Source: Lentisphaerota bacterium
GTDB lineage: Bacteria; Verrucomicrobiota; Kiritimatiellia; UBA8416; JAFGTH01
Direction of reading: 5' to 3'
NCBI GenBank assembly: GCA_016934225.1
Contig: JAFGTH010000267.1
Coordinates: 1-19,540 of the forward strand
DNA length: 19,540 nt
The notes below the pieces were generated by a model. It was given only the letters and a program-made list of their open reading frames with translations, made no database searches and was not told the DNA's origin. This document shows, in pieces, positions 14,354-19,540 of this stretch (position 1 is the stretch's first letter; each line of letters starts with the position of its first letter). The position numbers and the translations under genes were made by a program.

Positions 14354-15655
14354 ATGTTTAAAGCACATTGTCAAGATGGGCAAATTCGGCTCGTTCTGTT
14401 TTTTGTCTTCTTGTCGCTGTCGTTAATGACGAGTCCGATTCTACGCGCCGCGACAGAGAACACTGAAACCAACAAAGTGTCGGAAGAGGAAAGGGCGCGA
14501 GCCTACGACAGCATGGAGCTGCTCACTGAGGTTATGCTTCATGTAAAGAAGCAATACGTTGAAGATAAACGTTATGAAGAAATCATCCAGGGAGCGCTTG
14601 ACGGTATGTTGAGGTCTCTTGATGTTCACAGCGCCTTCTTGAACTCGGAAGCCTTCGCGGAAATGAAGGAAGATACCGCCGGCAAATTCAGCGGCATAGG
14701 CATTCAGATAGGCATAAGGGATGGGATCCTGACGATTATAGCGCCAATAGAAGATACTCCGGGTTATCGAGCCGGTCTGCAGTCCGGCGATAGAATAATG
14801 CAGATAGACGGAGCGAAAACAATTGGTATTACATTGCGCGACGCAGTGAAGAAATTGAGAGGCGAAAAAGGGACAAAAGTCGTCATAACAATAGATCGTC
14901 CCGGTCTAAACAAGCTGGAAGATATCGAAATAACTCGGGACGACATTGATGTTCCAAGTGTAAAGGGCGCCAGAATACTGATTGATGGCATCGGCTATGT
15001 CAGGATCACGCAGTTTGCGCAGCCGACCGCTCAGCTTCTTCAAACCGCGCTTGACGATTTGATCGGCCGTAATATGAATGCGCTGGTTCTTGATCTGCGC
15101 AGTAATCCGGGCGGATTGCTCCAATCGTCCATAGAAGTTGCTGAAAAATTTCTTGAGAAGGGTTCTTTGATTGTATCCACCAAAGGTCGCGAAGGTGTTC
15201 ATAACAGGCTCGACAGCAAGGCCGACGGTAATTTTCATTATACGGATTTTCCGATGGTTGTATTAGTGGACGGAGGAAGCGCAAGCGCGTCGGAGATTGT
15301 TGCCGGCGCTTTACAGGATCACAGACGCGCTGTTGTGATTGGGACAACCACGTTTGGGAAAGGATCTGTCCAGAGCGTTATTCCGTTAACGCACAGCAAA
15401 GATTCGGCAATACGTCTCACTATTGCTCTTTATTACACGCCAAACGGACGTCAGATACATGATAAAGGTATTGAGCCTGATATACCGGTTTATGTTTCGC
15501 CTGATGAGTGGATGCGTGTGCGTATGCGAAGGTCTCAGATTGAAAATCCTGAACTCTACAGTGATGAAGAGAAGAAGGAATACCAGGATGTTGTTGATGC
15601 GCAACTTCAACGGGCGCTTGATCTTCTGCAAGCCATCAAAGTATTTCGGCGTTAG
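14354..15655 (+). CDS. S41 family C-terminal processing protease (CtpA-like)
   Basis: Periplasmic serine protease that trims or degrades envelope proteins from their C-termini. The start is ATG 14354, with GGGAGG at 14343-14348 and a 5-nt spacer; an in-frame TTG at 14339 precedes that site and is unlikely. The 433-aa protein has a signal sequence or anchor (about 10-32), an N-terminal helical region containing LTEVMLHVKKQYVED, a PDZ domain (about 113-180, FSGIGIQIG...AGLQSGDRIMQIDG) and the S41 core. VLDLRSNPGGLL is at 245-256, catalytic Ser311 lies in GGSASASEIVAGALQDH, and Lys336 and Gln340 lie in TFGKGSVQ, with the 25- and 4-residue spacing of the E. coli Tsp catalytic residues. The tail after residue 380 is charged. 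It is followed by tsaD 92 bp downstream. Confidence 0.95.
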   Translation: MFKAHCQDGQIRLVLFFVFLSLSLMTSPILRAATENTETNKVSEEERARAYDSMELLTEVMLHVKKQYVEDKRYEEIIQGALDGMLRSLDVHSAFLNSEAFAEMKEDTAGKFSGIGIQIGIRDGILTIIAPIEDTPGYRAGLQSGDRIMQIDGAKTIGITLRDAVKKLRGEKGTKVVITIDRPGLNKLEDIEITRDDIDVPSVKGARILIDGIGYVRITQFAQPTAQLLQTALDDLIGRNMNALVLDLRSNPGGLLQSSIEVAEKFLEKGSLIVSTKGREGVHNRLDSKADGNFHYTDFPMVVLVDGGSASASEIVAGALQDHRRAVVIGTTTFGKGSVQSVIPLTHSKDSAIRLTIALYYTPNGRQIHDKGIEPDIPVYVSPDEWMRVRMRRSQIENPELYSDEEKKEYQDVVDAQLQRALDLLQAIKVFRR

Positions 15656-15747
15656 CGTTCTATACGGGTAATTGTGCTACGGACGATGCTGTCATTCTGA
15701 ACACAAAAATGTGTTATCCAACTTGGCGTGTGTTGGTTATTTCTGTC

Positions 15748-16809
15748 ATGAACATTTTGGGTATTGAAACTTCATGCGATGAGACATCTGCAGCGGTTGT
15801 GTCGGGCGGTCGGCAAGTTTTATCAAGTGTTGTGCGGAGCCAGGTTGAACTGCACGGAGCGTACGGGGGCGTCGTTCCGGAGATTGCTGCCCGTAGCCAT
15901 GTTGAGGCGCTTCCTTCCGTAATTGAAAAAGCCGTTAAAGATTCGAACGTCGGATGGGATGGTATTGACGCCGTGTCTGTGACGTATGGGCCGGGCTTGG
16001 CGAGTTCTTTGCTTGTTGGTTTGTCGGCGGCTAAAGCGCTTTCAATGAGGTTGCGCAAGCCGTTTTGCGCAATCAATCATATCGAAGCGCATATATATTC
16101 GGTGTTTCTCGGAGAGAACGCTCCTCAATTTGAATCGGTATGTCCGTTCATATCTCTTGTTGTTTCGGGCGGACATACCAGCTTGCACCGCGTGGATGGG
16201 GTGGGGCGATACACATTACTTGGACAGACCATGGATGATGCGGCGGGTGAGGCATTTGACAAAGGCGCCAATCTGCTTGGTCTCGGGTATCCGGGCGGTC
16301 CGGCGATAGACAAAGCTGGAGCAAACGGAAAAACGGATTTTGTTCGTTTTCCGATAGGTCGGCAAAAATGCAGTAATAAGGTGTTCGCTGGCTTGGACCC
16401 GAAGTTGTGTTTCAGTTTCAGCGGTTTGAAGACTGCGCTTCGTTACTATCTGGACAGGAATCCTACAGGCGGGGACAAGGCGAACATAGCTTCGATTGCT
16501 GCAAGCTATCAGGAAGCTATTGTTGACGCCTTGCTTGCAAGGTGCAGGACAGCAATACGTAAAAAGGCGTGTCTTTCCGTTTCCGGCGGCGTTTCATTGA
16601 ACAGCAGGCTCCGCGTTCGTCTTCAGGAGTTGGCGGAAGAACTTCGAATCAGACTTCTACTGGCTGAACCCAAATATTGCGCGGACAATGCCGCTATGGT
16701 TGCCGGTTTGGCCGGAGCGGGCGGCGGCATATGGGGCGATGAGGCCATGAATCTTGATGTTGAGCCGAGTCTGTCGCTTGGGTTTCTCGCAGATAGTTTG
16801 AATGCTTGA
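15748..16809 (+). CDS. tsaD: tRNA N6-adenosine threonylcarbamoyltransferase
   Basis: Essential enzyme that transfers the threonylcarbamoyl group from TC-AMP to A37 of ANN-decoding tRNAs, working with TsaB and TsaE in bacteria. The start is ATG 15748, giving the canonical MNILGIETSCDETS; an in-frame ATG at 15709 would add 13 residues not typical of the family. The 353-aa length is normal. Metal-binding His111 and His115 lie in NHIEAH, followed by SGGHTSL (140-146), the nucleotide-binding DDAAGEAFDKGA (163-174), and a C-terminal YCADNAAMVAG with the metal-binding Asp. Neither tsaB nor tsaE is in the window. Whether it shares a promoter with the S41 gene 92 bp upstream is unclear. Confidence 0.97.
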   Translation: MNILGIETSCDETSAAVVSGGRQVLSSVVRSQVELHGAYGGVVPEIAARSHVEALPSVIEKAVKDSNVGWDGIDAVSVTYGPGLASSLLVGLSAAKALSMRLRKPFCAINHIEAHIYSVFLGENAPQFESVCPFISLVVSGGHTSLHRVDGVGRYTLLGQTMDDAAGEAFDKGANLLGLGYPGGPAIDKAGANGKTDFVRFPIGRQKCSNKVFAGLDPKLCFSFSGLKTALRYYLDRNPTGGDKANIASIAASYQEAIVDALLARCRTAIRKKACLSVSGGVSLNSRLRVRLQELAEELRIRLLLAEPKYCADNAAMVAGLAGAGGGIWGDEAMNLDVEPSLSLGFLADSLNA

Positions 16810-16924
16810 CCAGCATGTTGGCTTGTGTAAAGTAATGTACCGGTGTGAAGCGTATTTTATACTGAAGCGAAACGCCTACCCGCACGGACTGTAAAGACGT
16901 AATCGGGATTGGTCACACTGGTTG

Positions 16925-17092
16925 ATGAACTTCTATGTATACATCCTTTATTCGGAATCGCTTGGTCGTTACTACACTGGTTTCTCAAAACACCACTGGA
17001 AACGGCAGAGGCAGCATCGGCCGCTTGACCGCGCCCAGGTGTATTTAGCAGAACGAAGCTTGGAGCGGGTGACGGGAATCGAACCCGTGTGA
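16925..17092 (+). pseudogene. Truncated GIY-YIG nuclease remnant running into tRNA-Gly
   Basis: A 55-codon frame begins MNFYVYILYSESLGRYYTGF, the unmistakable N-terminus of small GIY-YIG domain proteins (UPF0213/UvrC-like), with the first Tyr motif YVYIL and the second RYYTG. Similarity continues through KRQRQH, the usual 'R...H' motif, and stops at about residue 33. The rest of the domain, including the metal-binding Glu, is absent; the frame instead reads into the 3' half of the tRNA gene on the other strand and ends there. I therefore call it a broken remnant, not a functional nuclease. A sequencing or assembly join is an alternative. About 115 bp of apparently empty DNA separates it from tsaD. 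Confidence 0.7.
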
Positions 17093-17134
17093 CCAGCTTG
17101 GAAGGCTGGAGCTTTACCACTAAGCAACACCCGC
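17061..17134 (-). tRNA. tRNA-Gly (anticodon TCC)
   Basis: Complete 74-nt cloverleaf on the minus strand: acceptor GCGGGTG/CACCCGC, D-arm GCTT-AGTGGTA-AAGC, anticodon arm CCAGC-CTTCCAA-GCTGG giving anticodon TCC, 4-nt variable loop, T-arm ACGGG-TTCGATT-CCCGT, discriminator T, and an encoded CCA end (TGG at 17061-17063). All stems pair perfectly. It decodes GGA/GGG codons. Confidence 0.97.
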
Positions 17135-17559
17135 CTATGTTCTACTTGAGCTACGGCGGACAGACCCGCCAAGACAAGGAATACCGGCACATCAATTGCA
17201 AACACTTATGATGCCGCTAACGCTGCCCTGCGTCAAGTCGGTAGATGGCGATCTTGTATGAATCACCTAGCTCCCAGAGCTTTAATCCGATGCACGTCGG
17301 TTGTTGTGCTGAGGCTGGCAGCGTGCGCTGCCAGTCGGTGACCAGCGGCGGAGTCGCAGGCTGTTGTGGGTCTGCCTCCATTGTCTGGGTCTGAATCTGA
17401 CCCTAAAAGTGGGCACGGCAACTAAGCGATTTGTTGTAATTTAACATATTGGTTTTCGAAGGCCTTGCCCGTTTGCCGCAACCGGTTATTATGACTTTCC
17501 TTGTATTTGATTTACGCTAACACTTTTTTATTCGCCCTTTTTTTGTGGCATGGCTCAAA
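17135..17559. other. Non-coding region with palindromes between tRNA-Gly and sirtuin gene
   Basis: I see no convincing gene in these 425 bp. They hold several inverted repeats: GGCGG/CCGCC (17155-17170), CTGGCAGC-GTGC-GCTGCCAG (17315-17334, an 8-bp stem extendable as a perfect 20-bp palindrome), and GGGTC/GACCC (17387-17403). The stretch 17200-17410 is GC-rich and stem-rich, in contrast to the AT-rich DNA from 17420 on. It could hold an unrecognised structured RNA, a REP-like palindromic repeat or decayed mobile DNA; I cannot tell which. An 8-T run at 17538-17545 has no stem before it. Confidence 0.4.
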
Positions 17560-18336
17560 TTAATCAAGTTTATGAATAGATTGGGCTATAATCATAACTG
17601 CTTTAGCCAGTTTTGGCACAATTGTTGCAGCTTTGCCTTCGAGAAATATGTCGGTGATCGTAGGAGTGTAATTCGATGGGGCTACGTTGATTTCAATAAT
17701 CTTTTTGTCATTTTTTTTTGCTTCGTATGGAATGAGTGAAGCGGGCATAATTTCGCCGGTTGTGCCGATTATGATAAATACATCCGCAAGTAAAGCTTCA
17801 CGAAAAGAGTTGGCATTTACAGGTTCAGGGATTGGCTCGCCAAAAAAAACAAAATTTGGTTTAAGAACACTACCGCAAACGGGACATCGCGGGGGCAAAT
17901 TGGCTAAGAATATATCTTTGGTATTATAATGCTTCAAACAGCTGCGGCAAACCAGCTCCCTGGAATTTCCATGAAATTCGTACACTGCAGTGCTTCCTGC
18001 CTCTTGATGCAAGTTGTCAATGTTCTGGGTAATAATTGAGTGCAGATATCCCGCTTGTTCCAGAGAGTGCAGCGAATAATGTGCTTCGTTAGGACGAGCT
18101 GCACCGAAAAAATCGTAAAAAATCTCTTTAATCAACGGCCATGATTCATTGGGGTTATGATTAAATTGATCTATATCAAGACAAACAGGATCATATTTAC
18201 TCCACAACCCATCTTTTCCCCTAAAAGGAGGTATTCCGCTTTCTACAGATATCCCTGCGCCTGTAAAAGCAACGGTACGTGATGACCGAAATATCAGTTC
18301 CGCAGCCTTCTTCAATTTTCCATCTTGATTGCTCAT
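17560..18336 (-). CDS. Sirtuin (NAD-dependent protein deacylase)
   Basis: NAD-dependent lysine deacetylase/deacylase, cytosolic, forming O-acetyl-ADP-ribose and nicotinamide. Taking the start at 18336 (MSNQDGKLKK, GGAT just upstream) gives 258 aa, normal for bacterial CobB-type sirtuins; an earlier in-frame ATG at 18381 would lie deeper inside the preceding gene. Motifs in order: GAGISVESGIPPFRG (26-40), TQNIDNLH (103-110), catalytic His122 in EFHGNS, zinc Cys130/133 (CRSC) and Cys151/154 (CPVC), NFVFFGEPIP (161-170), and GTTGEIMPAS (191-200). All catalytic and zinc residues are present. It is the last gene of an operon with the NifX-like and methyltransferase genes, overlapping the former by 116 nt. 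Substrates are unknown. The DNA is AT-richer than the left part of the window. Confidence 0.93.
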   Translation of the reverse strand: MSNQDGKLKKAAELIFRSSRTVAFTGAGISVESGIPPFRGKDGLWSKYDPVCLDIDQFNHNPNESWPLIKEIFYDFFGAARPNEAHYSLHSLEQAGYLHSIITQNIDNLHQEAGSTAVYEFHGNSRELVCRSCLKHYNTKDIFLANLPPRCPVCGSVLKPNFVFFGEPIPEPVNANSFREALLADVFIIIGTTGEIMPASLIPYEAKKNDKKIIEINVAPSNYTPTITDIFLEGKAATIVPKLAKAVMIIAQSIHKLD

Positions 18337-18652
18337 TATCCAATGTTTTCTGCAAGGCATCTTCAATATTTCCCCGTGCAAACACGAGTTTCATTCCCTT
18401 TTCTTCCAATCTTTTTATTCCTTTCTTTCCGATTGATGTTGATACGATTATTTCGCAATCACTGATGAGGGCATAAACGTCCAACGTTTTTTGGTGCTGA
18501 AGTGTCGTTTCGTAGGCATTAGCCCTTTTTTCAAGCAAGGTAAATGTATCGCCAGCTATGGTTTCGTATATATAAAAAAATTTGGCCATACCCAGCATTT
18601 TAGGGAAAAGAGTTTTCCCATCATTCGTAGGAACTGCTATTCGACGCGGCAT
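18221..18652 (-). CDS. NifX/NifB-associated (dinitrogenase iron-molybdenum cofactor) domain protein
   Basis: Small protein of the NifX/NifY/VnfX and MTH1175-like family, which binds Fe-S or FeMo-type cofactors in nitrogenase maturation but is also common in non-diazotrophs. The domain covers about residues 3-106: RIAVPTNDGKTLFPKMLGMAKFFYIYE, the conserved pattern of a strand, 'dG..v..hfg.a..F.iye', then CEIIVSTSIGKKGIKRLEEKGMKLVF. The start is well supported by AGGAG at 18661-18665, 8 nt upstream and overlapping the methyltransferase stop. The frame continues about 38 residues past the domain, inside the sirtuin gene; this tail (WKIEEGCGTDISVITYRCF...) looks unrelated to the family. No nitrogenase genes are nearby, so a role in nitrogen fixation is not implied. 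Confidence 0.8.
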   Translation of the reverse strand: MPRRIAVPTNDGKTLFPKMLGMAKFFYIYETIAGDTFTLLEKRANAYETTLQHQKTLDVYALISDCEIIVSTSIGKKGIKRLEEKGMKLVFARGNIEDALQKTLDNEQSRWKIEEGCGTDISVITYRCFYRRRDICRKRNTSF

Positions 18653-18663
18653 ACCTCCAGCTC

Positions 18664-19323
18664 CTATTTCTTTTTCAGCGCACGCAATAACCGTACGTAT
18701 TTCATCACATAGTAATGCTCGACAAAATCGTCAAAACCGTGTTTGCTCAGTAAGCTTTTCCAATCTCTCCGAATAAAATCGAACGCATATTTACATTCAA
18801 TTGTTTTAAATATCAAACGATGAAGCCAGTGTATTGCATTAATATCGAATTCGGAAAAATCGAGTATAAAAAAGCTTCCGCCCGGTTTTAAATGATTATA
18901 GGCGTTTTGAATAACGACGTGCCGTACTTCGTTAGGAAACCCATGAATAACAAAAGAAATAAAAACCTTGTCAAAGGATCTCGACAGTTCAAACGGTATA
19001 TCGATACGCTGCTGTAGAAACTCAACCTGTCTTATGTTTCTAAAGCGACGCGTGAACTGGCTTTTCATTAACTCCGAGATGTCAAGCCCTGTAATGCTAC
19101 CATTTTTATTGAGATAGCGGTGTATCAGTTCCGCATTACGTCCGGTTCCACATCCTAAGTCCATTATGGCATCATCGGGCTGTATGTTCATATCCGCAAT
19201 GACCCTCTTAATGAAAATTCCATAAAAACCCAGGGAGGTGATATCCATTACATTGTCATAATTATTCGAGATAAAATGCGATAATTCAACATGAGAATCG
19301 GGGTATATTTTCATCTTGGTCAT
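18664..19323 (-). CDS. Class I SAM-dependent methyltransferase
   Basis: Cytosolic methyltransferase of the UbiE-like/Methyltransf_11 type with unknown substrate. The 219-aa protein has motif I at residues 54-61 (MDLGCGTG), the acidic strand-2 end in GLDIS (about 79-83), motif II-like FDKVFISFVIHGF, and the post-motif HLKPGGSFFILDFSE. The N-terminal YDNVMDITSLGFYGIFIKR resembles the start of UbiE-related enzymes. Start ATG 19323 has no good ribosome-binding site; ATG 19314 is an alternative. It is the first gene of the three-gene minus-strand operon; its stop overlaps the NifX-like gene's ribosome-binding site. Base composition is AT-rich compared with the his region. Confidence 0.85.
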   Translation of the reverse strand: MTKMKIYPDSHVELSHFISNNYDNVMDITSLGFYGIFIKRVIADMNIQPDDAIMDLGCGTGRNAELIHRYLNKNGSITGLDISELMKSQFTRRFRNIRQVEFLQQRIDIPFELSRSFDKVFISFVIHGFPNEVRHVVIQNAYNHLKPGGSFFILDFSEFDINAIHWLHRLIFKTIECKYAFDFIRRDWKSLLSKHGFDDFVEHYYVMKYVRLLRALKKK

Positions 19324-19331
19324 AACATTAA

Positions 19332-19373
19332 CATGAGCCGATTCTGGGCGCGCAGTGCCAGAATCTGCTCATG
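19332..19373. repeat. Near-perfect 16-bp inverted repeat
   Basis: Arms CATGAGCCGATTCTGG (19332-19347) and CCAGAATCTGCTCATG (19358-19373) pair at 15 of 16 positions around a 10-nt centre. It sits in the 63-bp gap between the broken antitoxin gene and the methyltransferase. It may be a terminator (no T-tract on either strand), a dimeric-repressor operator, or the relic of a palindromic mobile element. Confidence 0.75.
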
Positions 19374-19386
19374 GATTGGTTGCCTC

Positions 19387-19540
19387 CTATACTTTTTGTA
19401 ATTCTTTTTCAATCCATTCCGAAATTAATATCTTCATAAGTAATTGATAAGGAACATTTTTTTATTAGCCAAGAGTTTAAGCTCTTCGATTATTATTGCA
19501 GGCAATCTTATTGAAGCATCTTTTACCGAAAGTCTCAAAT
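19387..19540 (-). pseudogene. Frameshifted CopG-type (ribbon-helix-helix) antitoxin, partial at the window edge
   Basis: Reading the minus strand from the right edge, one frame gives LRLSVKDASIRLPAIIIEEL-KLLANKK. The neighbouring frame then continues NVPYQLLMKILISEWIEKEL-QKV and a stop at 19387-19389. Joined, these match the C-terminal half of CopG-family antitoxins (pattern 'I.lRLP...leeLK.lA..k.vpYQsLik..l.e.l.ke'), partners of BrnT-like toxins. The break falls at a run of seven A (T7 at 19457-19463); one more A would restore the frame. Unshifted, the frame ends 8 codons later at a TGA. The N-terminus and any toxin gene lie beyond 19540. GGAG occurs immediately after the stop. It could be a true frameshift mutation, an assembly error, or slippage-dependent expression. 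Confidence 0.75.

Noticed and set aside
14132..14383. 83-codon minus-strand frame (or 48 codons from an internal ATG) before the MBOAT gene
   Set aside because: It overlaps the start of the S41 protease gene and the predicted MBOAT promoter, has no clear ribosome-binding site and no recognisable domain. Some of it looks protein-like, so it is not fully excluded.
16857..17120. 87-codon minus-strand frame across the tRNA-Gly gene
   Set aside because: It is an antisense translation of the tRNA and the GIY-YIG remnant; the protein-like phrases come from tRNA sequence.
17200..17420. 6S, SRP or tmRNA gene in the non-coding stretch
   Set aside because: None of the diagnostic sequences (SRP GGAA-tetraloop core, tmRNA tRNA-like ends, the 6S closing stem and bubble) could be identified by eye, so no RNA class is assigned.
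18221..18336. Programmed frameshift site linking the NifX-like and sirtuin frames
   Set aside because: No convincing slippery heptamer in the right frame is visible in the overlap, and the sirtuin has its own ATG.
1..19540. CRISPR array, rRNA operon, complete insertion sequence or prophage genes
   Set aside because: No regularly spaced direct repeats, rRNA-like sequence, transposase, integrase or phage structural genes were found on either strand.

Overview
The window reads as the chromosome of a Gram-negative, outer-membrane-bearing bacterium. The evidence is an ExbB/ExbD/TonB-type energy-coupling cluster, a TonB-dependent receptor with signal peptide and Ton box, and envelope polysaccharide-modifying enzymes. 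The gene style (divergent ExbD and TonB proteins next to his genes, M16 peptidase, ComEC) recalls the PVC superphylum (Kiritimatiellota/Lentisphaerota-like). That placement is a low-confidence impression, not something the sequence proves.

Layout. Positions 1-8632 form one uninterrupted plus-strand run: a 5'-truncated exbB-like gene, exbD-like, a tonB-like transducer, then hisD-hisC-hisB-hisA with tight stop/start overlaps, an M16 zinc peptidase and a ComEC-type DNA-uptake channel. A hairpin at 8650-8679 separates comEC from a convergent TonB-dependent receptor (minus strand, 8683-10563), whose promoter region carries operator-like palindromes. Next comes a membrane-anchored polysaccharide deacetylase (plus) facing an MBOAT O-acyltransferase plus SGNH-type partner (minus, 11773-14101). 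Together these look like a cell-envelope polysaccharide decoration module. A CtpA/S41 protease and tsaD follow on the plus strand.

From about 16.8 kb the character changes. There is a truncated GIY-YIG nuclease remnant running into a tRNA-Gly(TCC) gene on the opposite strand, then about 425 bp of non-coding, palindrome-containing DNA. After that comes a visibly AT-richer minus-strand operon: class I methyltransferase, NifX/NifB-like cofactor-binding protein, sirtuin. It is preceded by a near-perfect 16-bp inverted repeat and a CopG-type antitoxin broken by a frameshift at an A7 run. This right end looks like accessory, probably transferred DNA.

Most notable points: Asn in place of the conserved proton-channel Asp in the ExbD-like protein; the frameshifted antitoxin; the 116-nt overlap between the NifX-like and sirtuin genes; the GIY-YIG/tRNA junction; and a missing canonical catalytic His in the SGNH-like protein. 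No CRISPR array, rRNA or complete insertion sequence was seen.
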